Below are positions 18,798 through 27,761 of a DNA stretch of 64,000 nucleotides, in pieces (positions within the stretch are counted from its first letter, which is position 1; every line of letters begins with the position of its first letter). The notes under the pieces are model-generated. The model was not told where the DNA came from and searched no databases. It worked only from the letters and a program-made list of their open reading frames with translations. The translations under genes and the position numbers were made by a program. Source of the DNA: Agrobacterium vitis (GTDB lineage Bacteria > Pseudomonadota > Alphaproteobacteria > Rhizobiales > Rhizobiaceae); the NCBI RefSeq assembly GCF_013426735.1, contig NZ_AP023272.1:1408501-1472500 (forward strand), read 5' to 3'.

Positions 18798-21542
18798 TCA
18801 GAGCGCGATGGCATCCTGTTTGCGGTCGAGAGATCGGCGCTTCAAAAGCGCGAACAGGTCGTCGCCGTTCATGGGGCGGGCCAGGCCGTAGCCCTGCAAG
18901 GTATGACAGCCGAGATCCCGCAGAATGTCGGCGTGCTGCATGGTCTCCACACCTTCCGCGATGATTTCAATGCCAAGCGACCGACCGATTTCGACGATAG
19001 AGCCGATCAACCGTCGCTGTTGCTTGCTCTCGATGATCGGCTGGGTCAATTGCCTGTCGATTTTCAGCCGTCGGGGTGAGAGCTTCAAAAGGCTGAGGAT
19101 CGAGGAATATCCGGTGCCGAAATCATCGATCTCGATATCGATGCCGAGGATTTTGATCTGGCTGATGGCGGTTGCCGCGGCTTCCGCCTTGTCGTCGAAA
19201 GAGATCGATTCCAGCAATTCGAAGGCAAGGCCGCCAGCGGGAAGCGGTGTATCGCGCAGATGGGCGACAAGCCCTTCGTCGAACAATCTCTGGGCAGAGA
19301 TATTGACGGAGACATGCGGCGTATCCAGCCCATGCTCCTGCCAGCGCCGGGCCTCGGCAAGCGATTGTTCGAGAATGCTGTTGTCGATGGCGGCCACGAC
19401 ATTCAGGCTTTCGGCCACCGACAGGAAGGCAATCGGCGGCAACAGACCAAGCTGCGGATGTTGCCAGCGCGCGAGCGCCTCGACGCCAGTAATCTGCATG
19501 GTGTGCGCGTCAAATTGCGGCTGGAAATAGGGAATGAAATCGTGATCGGCCAGCGAGCGTAGAATGGCGTCGGCGGTGCGCTTGGTGGAAAGGGTCGCTT
19601 CCTTCAACGTGTCGGAAAAGAATTCCAGCCGGTTCTTGCCGCGCCGTTTTGCCTCGTAAAGCGCGATATCGGCATTGATCAATGCCTGTTCCAGATGCGG
19701 GTGGTGGTTGCAGGACTGGGCGATGCCGATGCTGGCGCTAACACGGCATTCCTGGCCCTCCCAATTGATCGGCTGGTTGATGGCATCAATCAGGGTTTCG
19801 CCAAGGATGCGGGCTGCGGCCTGGCTGCTCTCGTCGTGCTTGACCACCACGAATTCGTCGCCGCCGATGCGCGCGGCAAAATCGCCCGGCGACATATGGG
19901 CGTTGATCTGGCTGGCGGCATGGCGCAGCATGGCATCACCCGCCGCGTGGCCCAGCGTGTCATTGATCTCCTTGAACCGGTCGAGATCGATATGCAGCAG
20001 AGCGACAGATTTGCCGTTACCCCTGAGGCCTTCGATCTCTGCCAGATGCCGGTCGAGGAAGCGTCGGTTTGCAAGTCCGGTGAGGGGATCATGCAGGGAC
20101 GTATGTTCCATGATCTGCCGGGCGTTTTCCAGTTCCTGGTTCTGGGCCTCGAGCGCGGTTTTGGCATCGTGCAGGGCTTCATGCAGTTTGACATCCGCGG
20201 TAATGTTCCAGTTCACGCCGACGATCTTCTTGCGAAAATCGGCATCGCGATAGATCGAGCCGAAGGAGCGGATATGGCGTATCTGGCCGCTGCGATCCAG
20301 AATACGGAACTCTGTCGAATAATTGGAGCCGGTGCGGATAGCTGAGGCCAGAGCGTGAGTGGCACTTTCCCGGTCCTCTGGATGGAGGCAGTTGCTCCAG
20401 TCTTCGCGAGTATCAATCGGACGGGCCGGATCACAGTCGTAAAGCTGGCGCATACGATTGTCCCAGGTCAGGGCCAGGCTACCGATATCCATTTCCCACA
20501 CACCGATTTGCGAGGCGTCGAGCGCAATTTGCAATCTTTGCGACAGAGTGCGCAGTTCTCGCTCTTGCTCGTTAAGCTCGGCAATATTGGCCTGCCGTTC
20601 CATCAGCAGATGCGCGACCCACAGGAAAGGCGTGATGATCGTCAGCGCCAGGATGAACATTACCAGCTGGCGAAACCAGATTTCGTTGGCAGGTTGTTGC
20701 CAGCCACCCTTGGGCGCTGCCGCCAATATCCAGGTCTGTGCGCCGATACTGACCTCCATGCGCACTGCGCTGGCGCCGATCAATGCGGGATCGCCGAAAA
20801 ACGCCGTGCTGACTGCGTTCTGCGTATCGGAACCGGCGTAAAGCGCGACATTCAGATCGAGGTCGTAGAGGCCACTTTCGCGAAACAGCCGCTCCACATC
20901 GACGGTGCCGCGCAGCAGGCCATGACTGAAGGGCTTATCCTGAGGGGACGTCTGGTCCGGCAAGTCCGGTGACGTGCTGGCCGGTTCGTTCAGGCTCGAT
21001 GACGCGATGGGGTAAAAGATAACGAGACTATTGCCTGTTGTCGGCAGGTTCATCGGCTCTGTGATGACATAGATATTGCTGTTCTCGGCCTGGACGGCGG
21101 CTTTTTGCTCTTGCGGGTTGGTGGTAAAGTCATGCCCAACCTGGTTGAGAATGAACGGATAGGTCAGTCTTGTCCGCATGTCGTAGGAAAGACTGATTGA
21201 GCGCAACCGGACTGGCCTGGAGAAAAATCGCCGGCCAATGGCGGAAAACCGGGCCTGGCTCATGTCCGGCTCGGTTTCAAGTACGGCAAGCAGGCCCTGA
21301 AGCATCTTGATGTCAGCCTTGATATTGCCTTCCAGCCGGGCGCGGACGGGGCTGAGCTTGTCGGAAATCGCGGCCTTCCTGTCTTCCATATAGGCTTTGC
21401 GATTTTGACTTTCGATTGCAAAAATAGTGACGAAAACCGCAGTGCAAACAATCAAAGCGGGCCAGTAGAAGCTGGCAAGCTTCCTGACACGTCCCACAAT
21501 GTTACCGGCCCAGGCAGAAATGATCATCATCAAACTCTTCAA
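18798..21542 (-). CDS. CHASE-PAS-GGDEF-EAL membrane protein (cyclic-di-GMP enzyme)
   Basis: A 914-residue signalling protein. TM1 is at about 25-43, a periplasmic CHASE-like sensor at about 50-285 (LRSISLSYDMRTRLTYPF, NQVGHDF), TM2 at about 292-314, a short coil, a PAS/PAC domain at about 335-450, GGDEF at 475-640 with intact GGDEF at 560-564, and EAL at 655-905 with VEALARW at 687-693 and DDFGTGYSS. Both active-site signatures look intact, so it could make and break cyclic di-GMP; which dominates cannot be told. Upstream lies a long A+T-rich gap. Confidence 0.92.
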   Translation of the reverse strand: MKSLMMIISAWAGNIVGRVRKLASFYWPALIVCTAVFVTIFAIESQNRKAYMEDRKAAISDKLSPVRARLEGNIKADIKMLQGLLAVLETEPDMSQARFSAIGRRFFSRPVRLRSISLSYDMRTRLTYPFILNQVGHDFTTNPQEQKAAVQAENSNIYVITEPMNLPTTGNSLVIFYPIASSSLNEPASTSPDLPDQTSPQDKPFSHGLLRGTVDVERLFRESGLYDLDLNVALYAGSDTQNAVSTAFFGDPALIGASAVRMEVSIGAQTWILAAAPKGGWQQPANEIWFRQLVMFILALTIITPFLWVAHLLMERQANIAELNEQERELRTLSQRLQIALDASQIGVWEMDIGSLALTWDNRMRQLYDCDPARPIDTREDWSNCLHPEDRESATHALASAIRTGSNYSTEFRILDRSGQIRHIRSFGSIYRDADFRKKIVGVNWNITADVKLHEALHDAKTALEAQNQELENARQIMEHTSLHDPLTGLANRRFLDRHLAEIEGLRGNGKSVALLHIDLDRFKEINDTLGHAAGDAMLRHAASQINAHMSPGDFAARIGGDEFVVVKHDESSQAAARILGETLIDAINQPINWEGQECRVSASIGIAQSCNHHPHLEQALINADIALYEAKRRGKNRLEFFSDTLKEATLSTKRTADAILRSLADHDFIPYFQPQFDAHTMQITGVEALARWQHPQLGLLPPIAFLSVAESLNVVAAIDNSILEQSLAEARRWQEHGLDTPHVSVNISAQRLFDEGLVAHLRDTPLPAGGLAFELLESISFDDKAEAAATAISQIKILGIDIEIDDFGTGYSSILSLLKLSPRRLKIDRQLTQPIIESKQQRRLIGSIVEIGRSLGIEIIAEGVETMQHADILRDLGCHTLQGYGLARPMNGDDLFALLKRRSLDRKQDAIAL

Positions 21543-22361
21543 CGTGCAGATATATCGATGTTACGGTTCTGCTCTTTAGAGTCTGTCAGGCTCCTACGTC
21601 ACCTGACGGACTTTCGATCTTGTTGTTTTCGCCTCGGATTTTTCCGAGAATCGATCTAAATTCCCGGTCAGATCCTGTCGCCCTTGGTAGAGCGTAAGAT
21701 GCAGTATTCATTTCGAAGATTGAACCCAATCGCTTCACCCATTTTGGATGATCTGGATAGATCTCTCTTCTTATTCAAATATACTTATGCAGGCGTGATC
21801 ATTTCAATGCAAAGTAATTCTCTAAAATTTCCTTTTTTGTGTAAAAAAAATTGATGCAGAAATTTATCCAATTCCCAATTGATCCCATTGATATTTATTG
21901 AATAAAAGAAAATTTCTAAAAAATTTAAATTTATGATTTTATTGAATTTCCTCTCAAATATTCTGGGTTTTTTGAGAGAAATTCTCCAATGATCCATAGA
22001 TAAAAATAGGGTTGCATGCGATATAGTCGATGCATTGTATTGTCATGTTATCTGGATGAAGCGCGCTCCACGATAGGGGTGCAATGCGCTGCACGGATAT
22101 TGTCGTCAAGCATGCGATAAAGTAACGACTGCATCAGTTCATGAAAAAATTGAGAATTCCTGAATTTTCTCACCAAGTTTCGCAGGTTTGTTTTTAGTTT
22201 TATATTTCTAATATTTAAAAAAAGAATGCAATTCACGCCGATCCCTATCATTTTTGTTCGTGACGCGTGGAATGCCCTTACGGTGAGGATGGGTAATCAT
22301 CTTCGAGCTTTGGTATAAAATTTGCCAAGGGAAAGTGGTCACCGGGTTTCCCGAGATGACA
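21543..22361. other. A+T-rich intergenic tract without a convincing gene
   Basis: About 820 bases between the GGDEF-EAL gene start and the preA terminator. From about 21700 to 22260 base use is visibly far richer in A+T than the flanks, with runs such as TAAAAAAATTG. Two minus-strand frames (67 and 70 codons) are open but are dominated by Ile, Asn, Lys and Phe, as chance frames in such DNA would be. It must contain the promoter of the cyclic-di-GMP gene at its left edge. Confidence 0.6.
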
Positions 22362-22416
22362 AACAAAAAAACTGAGAATCTGTCTGGTTCAATCTGAACC
22401 CGAAAGACTCTCAGTT
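22362..22416 (-). terminator. Rho-independent terminator of preTA
   Basis: Read on the minus strand: AACTGAGA...TCTCAGTT stem (22409-22416 with 22370-22377), extended inside by GTCT/AGAC, followed by an uninterrupted T-run (the A-run at 22364-22370). It lies 68 bases after the preA stop. Confidence 0.85.
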
Positions 22417-22483
22417 GCTGCCAATTTAAGGCTTTGAGATACTCACAAACGGAAATCCAACATCACGGCAATGACGGTTGGAC

Positions 22484-23797
22484 TTATTCCGCTGCCTGCA
22501 CCGCCATCGGATTATTGGGATGAGTTGTCCAGTTGGCATAGTTCGGATCAACCGGCTTGCCAGTGCGCTGGTCCAGCATGCCGGGCTCCAGCCCAACCAT
22601 GGTGATGCAGTTTTCGACCGGACAGACATTGACGCAGAGATTGCAGCCGACGCATTCGTCTTCCATCACCTCGAACTTGCGCGCACCATCAACAATGCTG
22701 GTGATTGCCTGGTGGGACGTGTCCTCGCAGGCGATGTGACAGCGGCCACATTTGATGCAGGCATCCTGGTCGATCTGCGCCTTGGCGATATAGTTGAGGT
22801 TGAGATATTGCCAGTCGGTGACATTCGGTACGGCGCGGCCGCAGATGTCATCCAGCGATGCGTGGCCCTTGGCATCCATCCAGTCGGACAGGCCTGATAT
22901 CATTTCCTCAACGATCTTGAAGCCGTAAGTCATGGCGGCGGTGCAGACCTGTACATTGCCAGCGCCGAGCGCCAGGAATTCCGCTGCATCGCGCCAGGTG
23001 GTGATGCCGCCAATGCCTGAGATCGGCAGGCCGTAGGTTTCCGGGGCGCGGGCGATTTCGGCCACCATGTTCAGCGCAATCGGCTTGACCGCCGGGCCGC
23101 AATAGCCGCCATGGCTGCCCTTGCCGCCAACGCTGGGGTTGGGGGCGAAGCTGTCGAGATCGACCGAGACGATGGAATTGATGGTGTTGATCAAGGAGAC
23201 CGCATCGGTGCCGCCTGCCTTGGCGGCGCGGGCCGGTTTGCGGATGTCGGTGATATTCGGCGTCAGCTTGGTAATGACGGGCATGCGGCTATATTGCTTG
23301 CACCAGCGCACCACCATTTCGATATATTCCGGCACCTGACCGACGGCGGCCCCCATGCCGCGTTCCGACATGCCGTGCGGACAGCCGAAATTCAGCTCAA
23401 TGCCGTCAGCCCCGGTTTCTTCAACCAGCGGCAGGATCGCCCTCCACTCTTCCTCCTCGCAGGGCACCATGATCGAGGCGATCAGGGCGCGGTCCGGCCA
23501 GTTCATCTTGACCATCTTCATTTCCTGAAGATTGACCTGCAAGGGCCGGTCGGTGATCAGCTCGATATTGTTGAGACCCAGCAGGCGGCGGTCCGCCCCC
23601 CAGATGGCCCCGTAGCGCGGACCATTGACATTGACGACCGGCGGCCCTTCCGAGCCGAGGGTTTTCCACACCACGCCGCCCCAGCCCGCCTTGAAGGCGC
23701 GCTCGACGTTGTAAGCCTTGTCGGTGGGTGGCGCAGAGGCCAGCCAAAAGGGGTTGGGTGATTTGATGCCGACGAAATTATTTCTGATATCAGCCAT
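22484..23797 (-). CDS. preA: NAD-dependent dihydropyrimidine dehydrogenase subunit PreA
   Basis: Catalytic subunit that reduces uracil or thymine to the dihydropyrimidine, first step of reductive degradation. The 437-residue protein starts with a DHOD-like FMN barrel (SPNPFWLASAPPTDKAYNVE, NFGCPHGMSERGMGA with the active-site region, INTINSI, GIGGITTWRDA). It ends with two 4Fe-4S ferredoxin motifs, CIKCGRCHIACED and CVGCNLCVNVCPVENC. It lies 17 bp after preT on the same strand and ends at a strong terminator. Confidence 0.96.
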   Translation of the reverse strand: MADIRNNFVGIKSPNPFWLASAPPTDKAYNVERAFKAGWGGVVWKTLGSEGPPVVNVNGPRYGAIWGADRRLLGLNNIELITDRPLQVNLQEMKMVKMNWPDRALIASIMVPCEEEEWRAILPLVEETGADGIELNFGCPHGMSERGMGAAVGQVPEYIEMVVRWCKQYSRMPVITKLTPNITDIRKPARAAKAGGTDAVSLINTINSIVSVDLDSFAPNPSVGGKGSHGGYCGPAVKPIALNMVAEIARAPETYGLPISGIGGITTWRDAAEFLALGAGNVQVCTAAMTYGFKIVEEMISGLSDWMDAKGHASLDDICGRAVPNVTDWQYLNLNYIAKAQIDQDACIKCGRCHIACEDTSHQAITSIVDGARKFEVMEDECVGCNLCVNVCPVENCITMVGLEPGMLDQRTGKPVDPNYANWTTHPNNPMAVQAAE

Positions 23798-23814
23798 GGT
23801 TCAATCCCTCCGGC

Positions 23815-25176
23815 TCAGGCGACGGCGCTGACGCCGGAGGCGTTCGCAGCAAGCGTCAGGTTGATGCTTTCAGCCGCGTCGCGGCCCATGGCAACGGCAG
23901 AGACCGTCAGGTCCTGGCCGCCGAAGGCGCAGTCACCGCCCGCCCAGACACCGGCAAGCGAGGTGCGCCCTTCTGCATCCACGGCGATCTTGCCGCCCTG
24001 CATCGCTAGGCTTTCCTGGCCTTCCGGGTCGAGCTTCTGGCCGATGGCGACGAGGATCTGGTCGGCCTTGATCTCGGTGATGTGGCCGGTGCCCTTCATC
24101 AGCCCGTTTTCCAGATGGGTATATTCAAAGCTGATCGAGGCGACATGGCCGCCGTGATGGGCAACTTCTTTCGGCTGGAGCCAATGGCGGATCTGCACGC
24201 CCTTGGAGGCGGCAAGATCCTGCTCATAATCCGAGGCATTCATATGTTCCTTGCCCCGGCGGTAGCAGATGGTGACGTTTTCCGCACCCAGCAGCTTGGC
24301 CTGCACGCCCGCATCGATGGCGGTCATGCCGCCGCCAATGACGACGACATCGCGTCCAACCGGTACATCGCTTTTGGCGTCTGCCTGGCGAAGATGAGCA
24401 ATGAACTCCACCGCATCCATCACGCCATTGCTGTCGGCGCCGGGAATGGTCAGCATGTTGACATTGCCAAGGCCGGTGCCGAGAAACACCGCATCGAACT
24501 TGGCCTTGAGGTCGGCGAGCGTGAAGTCGCGGCCCAGCATCTGGCCATGCAGCACGTCGATATTGCCGATGGACAGGATGTAATCCACTTCCGCCTGGGC
24601 AAAGCCCTCAGGGGTTTTGTAGGCGGCGATGCCATATTCGTTCAGCCCGCCTGCCTTGGGGCGGGTATCGTAGATGGTGACGGAATGGCCATGCATGGCC
24701 AGCCGATGCGCACAGGCCAGACCGGCTGGACCGGCACCGACCACGGCAATGGTCTTTCCGGTTGAGGCGGCGGCTGTGTAGAACTGGTGGCCATGTTCAA
24801 TGGCCAGATCTGTCGCATAACGCTGCAAGCGACCGATTTCCACCGGGCGTTCTTCGGCTGTGTTGCGCACACAGGCCTCTTCGCAGAGCTGTTCGGTGGG
24901 ACAGACGCGGGCGCACATGCCGCCAAGGATGTTCTGATCGAAAATCGTCTTGGCCGAGCCGGTCGGATTGCCCGTCGAGATCTGCCGGATGAACAGCGGA
25001 ATGTCGATTGAGGTCGGACAGGCCGTCATGCAGGGCGCGTCATAACAGAAATAGCAGCGGTCAGAGGCGACAAGCGCTTCATGGTCGCCCAGGCGCGGAT
25101 GCAGGTCGGAGAAGTTTTTCACATAATCGGCAGCGTCAAGCCGCCCGGCCTTCAGGCCCGGTTCCAGTTTTCGCAT
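23815..25176 (-). CDS. preT: NAD-dependent dihydropyrimidine dehydrogenase subunit PreT
   Basis: Electron-input subunit that passes electrons from NADH to PreA. The 453-residue GltD-like flavoprotein has an N-terminal iron-sulfur domain (CYFCYDAPCMTACP and CARVCPTEQLCEEAC), an FAD Rossmann motif VVGAGPAGLACAHRLA, an NAD motif VIGGGMTAIDAGVQAK and a C-terminal GVWAGGDCAFG. The ATG at 25176 has AGAGGGA upstream; the longer frame to 25242 has no ribosome site. A weak RutR-like palindrome lies about 60 bp upstream. Confidence 0.95.
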   Translation of the reverse strand: MRKLEPGLKAGRLDAADYVKNFSDLHPRLGDHEALVASDRCYFCYDAPCMTACPTSIDIPLFIRQISTGNPTGSAKTIFDQNILGGMCARVCPTEQLCEEACVRNTAEERPVEIGRLQRYATDLAIEHGHQFYTAAASTGKTIAVVGAGPAGLACAHRLAMHGHSVTIYDTRPKAGGLNEYGIAAYKTPEGFAQAEVDYILSIGNIDVLHGQMLGRDFTLADLKAKFDAVFLGTGLGNVNMLTIPGADSNGVMDAVEFIAHLRQADAKSDVPVGRDVVVIGGGMTAIDAGVQAKLLGAENVTICYRRGKEHMNASDYEQDLAASKGVQIRHWLQPKEVAHHGGHVASISFEYTHLENGLMKGTGHITEIKADQILVAIGQKLDPEGQESLAMQGGKIAVDAEGRTSLAGVWAGGDCAFGGQDLTVSAVAMGRDAAESINLTLAANASGVSAVA

Positions 25177-25234
25177 CGCAGTTCCCTCTTTTTTGTTCGA
25201 AGCGATTGGGAAAATCGTAACGCAGGATAAAAAA

Positions 25235-25250
25235 TTTATCAAACGGTAAA
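25235..25250. promoter_or_regulatory. Weak RutR-like palindrome upstream of preTA
   Basis: TTTATCAAACGGTAAA matches 10 of the 14 defined positions of the RutR consensus and has imperfect symmetrical arms (TTTATC and GGTAAA). It lies 59-74 bases before the preT start codon, a plausible repressor position. The match alone is weak. Confidence 0.35.
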
Positions 25251-25465
25251 AATTGGAATATGCCGCAATGCGGAAAATCGTTCAAATGACTGATATTCAA
25301 AGATTTTATCAAGTTTTTGATGCCGAACCTCGGCCGTCATGTCCTGCGATAAAACATGATGAAAATCCTCCACTATATACTTTACTCTTTTACTCATGTT
25401 TTGTAGGGTGGTTGCAACAGACACGAGGATGGCAAGACGCCGCCGCCATACACAGGAGACGGTCC

Positions 25466-25870
25466 ATGGCAAAACACAATGCGCCGAAAAAGAAGAAGCA
25501 GACGGATAAGCGGGCTGTAACGGCTGCCCCGGTTGATGACAAAGGCGGCCAGGCAGATATCAAGAGCTTCCTCTATGTCGGCGGGCGCGATTGCCAGGTG
25601 GCGCATCTGCGCCAGATCGCCACGAATTTCGGCGCTGAACTGATCCATCACGATGGCGGATTGCGGGAAGCCGTTTCGCGCATCGACACTGTGCTGCCTT
25701 CAGTGGACTGCGTGTTCTGCCCGATCGACTGTATTAGCCATGATGCGTGTCTGCGGGTGAAGAGCGGCTGCAAGAAATTCGGCAAGACCTTCATCCCGCT
25801 GCGCAACGGCTCGAAATCCAGCCTGGAACGGGCGCTTCAGACGTTGAACGACCGCTCTGACAGCAATTAA
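25466..25870 (+). CDS. DUF2325 domain protein
   Basis: A 134-residue protein. A lysine-rich N-terminus (KKKKQTDKR) is followed by a DUF2325 fold of Rossmann character: FLYVGGRDCQVAHLRQIATN, HHDGGLREAVSRIDTVLPSVD, then cysteines in VFCPIDCISHDACLRVKSGCKKFG and FIPLRNGSKSSLERAL. The function of the family is not established to my knowledge; the cysteine pattern suggests metal or redox chemistry. The ATG at 25466 has CAGGAGACGG upstream. Divergent from preT. Confidence 0.85.
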   Translation: MAKHNAPKKKKQTDKRAVTAAPVDDKGGQADIKSFLYVGGRDCQVAHLRQIATNFGAELIHHDGGLREAVSRIDTVLPSVDCVFCPIDCISHDACLRVKSGCKKFGKTFIPLRNGSKSSLERALQTLNDRSDSN

Positions 25871-25881
25871 GGGACAGATTT

Positions 25882-26160
25882 ATGCATGACGGGAATGACG
25901 GCACCCTGATAATCGAGCTGCACAAGCTTGGCGATCAGGCGGGCGAGGGGCTGATTGGCGCGCTCTACGAGCGGCAGCAGGATGGCCGGGAACGGCAGGC
26001 GGCGATGGCTGACATTATCCGGCTGCCGGGCCTGCATGAGCGGCCCGTGTCGCGCACCCAGCATTTGGCTCATGGGTTGCGGCGGGAAGCCATTTCAGCC
26101 GAGGTCATCGATTTTCCGCCGCCGCAATGGCACCGCAACGCGGCGCGCCGCAGCAGCTGA
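25882..26160 (+). CDS. Small hypothetical protein after DUF2325
   Basis: A 92-residue protein I do not recognise, rich in charged residues (ELHKLGDQAGEGLIGALYER, RLPGLHERPVSRTQHLAHGLRR). It starts 11 bp after the DUF2325 gene with GGGACAG upstream, so it is probably cotranscribed. The coding look (GC-rich third positions) supports a real gene. Its stop lies on a 16-bp palindrome shared with the converging DUF423 gene. Confidence 0.65.
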   Translation: MHDGNDGTLIIELHKLGDQAGEGLIGALYERQQDGRERQAAMADIIRLPGLHERPVSRTQHLAHGLRREAISAEVIDFPPPQWHRNAARRSS

Positions 26161-26168
26161 TCAGCTGC
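26153..26168. repeat. Perfect palindrome spanning two convergent stop codons
   Basis: GCAGCTGATCAGCTGC is perfectly palindromic about 26160/26161. The plus-strand TGA ends at 26160 and the minus-strand TGA begins at 26161. With no spacer it is unlikely to fold as a normal terminator, and may reflect constraint from the two coding ends. Confidence 0.7.
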
Positions 26169-26526
26169 GCGGTAAAAACGCGCCGAGCGCCAGCAGCGCC
26201 CAACCCACCATCATCGCAATACCACCGGTCGGAGCCGCCATGGGAAACAGGCTCTGGCCAGTCCATTGCTTGACTGCCAGATCACCGGCAAACAGCAGCA
26301 CGCCGAGGCCGATCACCAGGCCGGATAGCGTGGCGGTGCGAATCCTGTCACCAGCCAGATAAAGCCCCAGCAAGGCGGGGGCATGGGTGAGCGCAATCGA
26401 GGAGGCGGGGCCAAGCAGATTGCCAGCCCCCGTCACATGCGCCGCCGCTGCCGCCAGCCCGACGCCGCAGGCACCGAACAGGCCGGATAACACCAGCAGG
26501 AGAGGTCTCAATGCGCGCAGGCTCAT
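26161..26526 (-). CDS. DUF423 family membrane protein
   Basis: A 121-residue integral membrane protein with four hydrophobic helices. The family pattern is visible: LLLVLSGLFGACGVGLAAAAAHV, ALTHAPALLGLYLAG, LVIGLGVLLFAGDLAVKQWTG and APTGGIAMMVGWALLALGAF. The role of DUF423 proteins is unknown. The ATG at 26526 lies 4 bp from the stop of the hemoglobin gene, so they probably form one unit. Confidence 0.88.
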   Translation of the reverse strand: MSLRALRPLLLVLSGLFGACGVGLAAAAAHVTGAGNLLGPASSIALTHAPALLGLYLAGDRIRTATLSGLVIGLGVLLFAGDLAVKQWTGQSLFPMAAPTGGIAMMVGWALLALGAFLPRS

Positions 26527-26530
26527 GGCG

Positions 26531-26923
26531 CTATTCCTTGTTCTGCATATGATGGGCAAGCTTTTCGATGGGCGTCCAGATGATCTCGCGCAGCTTCTCG
26601 TGGGCAATGGTCTCGTCCATGGCGCGGCGAAAGCATAACAGCCATTCATCGCGCTCCTGTGGCCCGATCTCCGCCACAAAATGACGACGCCGCAACATGG
26701 GATGGCCGCGCTTTTGCATATAGACCGGCGGCCCGCCGAGATAGCCGGTGATATAATCGTAAAACTTCTCTTCGCTTTCGGTGAGATCAGCCGGATGAAC
26801 AGCCCGGCAGCGCGCCGCTTCCGGCAGCGTGTCCATCAACTGGTAAAACCGGGCAACCAGCGCCTTCACCGTCGCATCGCCGCCGATCGCTTCATAAAGC
26901 GTGATGGTCTTCTCGTCACTCAC
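26531..26923 (-). CDS. Group II truncated hemoglobin
   Basis: A 130-residue 2-on-2 globin, probably for NO or O2 handling in the cytoplasm. Features: LYEAIGGDATVKALVARFYQLMD at the A-B helices, GGPPVYMQKRGHPMLRRRHF with the proximal histidine, and ERDEWLLCFRRAMDE, the group II pattern with tryptophan. No ATG is available at the expected place; a GTG at 26923 with GGCAGGAT upstream gives the normal length. The longer frame to 27151 is not family-like. Confidence 0.88.
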   Translation of the reverse strand: MSDEKTITLYEAIGGDATVKALVARFYQLMDTLPEAARCRAVHPADLTESEEKFYDYITGYLGGPPVYMQKRGHPMLRRRHFVAEIGPQERDEWLLCFRRAMDETIAHEKLREIIWTPIEKLAHHMQNKE

Positions 26924-27319
26924 ATCCTGCCCTCGACTGTCATTGCCTCTTTTGCCGGGTTTGGCGGCGGGAGGCAACGGGTGAGGGGAGGATGTGGCGA
27001 TGAGGCGCAGGGCTTGGCCGTTATCTGCTCGGGTGATAGAAATGGCGGCGTGTGTGCGTGGGTGACCGACGTTTGCAGAAAGCCGCCGCAAATATGGAGC
27101 GTCAGCACGGCGTTGGTCATAAAAAGGCATTTTCAGATTGGCATGATCCAATCTTTCTTCCGCATACCGGTGGTGGATGGCAAACGGTCGTTCTGTTACA
27201 GGCGGGGTTGTGTGATTCGGCGGCTATTACCGCCGAACCTTGCTCGGCCGGCACATCTACGAATGAGCGACTGGTTCGTCCGTACGCCTGTGGATCAGGC
27301 GCGGGCTGGTCCTCCTCGG
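26924..27319. other. Intergenic region upstream of the hemoglobin gene
   Basis: About 400 bases with no convincing gene. It should contain the promoter of the hemoglobin-DUF423 unit. Besides the hairpin at 27216-27237 I see no organised element. A plus-strand open frame crossing here also runs antisense through the hemoglobin gene and is rejected. Confidence 0.55.
27216..27237 (-). terminator. Short perfect hairpin after the 80-residue gene
   Basis: TTCGGCGG-CTATTA-CCGCCGAA: 8-bp GC-rich stem with a 6-base loop, about 80 bases past the stop of the minus-strand gene ending at 27320. No T-tract on either side, so the terminator role is tentative. Confidence 0.45.
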
Positions 27320-27562
27320 CTATCCGACGATTGGGACATTGGTGATTTCCAAGATGTCCCCATTTCTCGAGACGATATACATGATATTGTCCTGCGGGTC
27401 GTCGATGATGATCGGCTCGAAGCCATTGGCTGTGATAGTGATGGATTCGGGAGAGATACCCGTTACGTAAGGGTCGAGGGCAACGGCTGCCGGTGCCGCA
27501 GCATTTGCAAAGGCATTGACGATGACATTGGCGAGACTGTCGTCTTTTTGGACATGGATCAT
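27320..27562 (-). CDS. Small hypothetical protein
   Basis: An 80-residue acidic protein of no recognised family: MIHVQKDDSLANVIVNAFAN, an alanine-rich stretch, then a beta-rich part (ESITITANGFEPIIIDDP, MYIVSRNGDILEITNVPIVG). The ATG at 27562 has CTCAGGAGTC upstream, a good ribosome site. It follows the 213-residue unknown gene on the same strand, separated by about 200 bases containing two strong hairpins. Confidence 0.6.
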   Translation of the reverse strand: MIHVQKDDSLANVIVNAFANAAAPAAVALDPYVTGISPESITITANGFEPIIIDDPQDNIMYIVSRNGDILEITNVPIVG

Positions 27563-27657
27563 AATGACTCCTGAGGAATAAGTGGCGGAGTGCGGACGCT
27601 TGCGTCCGGTGGGTTCCGGCATGAGTTGAAGCAGGGCAGTGAATATTTCGATCAACC

Positions 27658-27747
27658 GGCGGTCAGCACGCAGGGGTGGGGATGCTGACCGCCGAAGCTC
27701 AGCCGCAAAGGGTAACGCCTTGGTGGGAAGGCGTCGGCTCTGCGGCT
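27658..27747. repeat. Two adjacent inverted repeats between two unknown genes
   Basis: First: GGCGGTCAGC (27658-27667) pairs with GCTGACCGCC (27684-27693), 10 bp perfect. Second: outer AGCCGCA (27701-27707) with TGCGGCT (27741-27747), and inner ACGCCTT (27715-27721) with AAGGCGT (27728-27734). They could be terminators, an attenuator or recombination-related sites. Confidence 0.7.
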
Positions 27748-27761
27748 CAACGTGTCTCAGA

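Noticed and set aside
21785..22251. Two minus-strand frames (70 and 67 codons) in the A+T-rich gap
   Set aside because: Mostly Ile, Asn, Lys, Phe; expected by chance at this composition.
26681..27574. 297-codon plus-strand frame
   Set aside because: Runs antisense to the truncated hemoglobin gene and ends inside another gene; a shadow.
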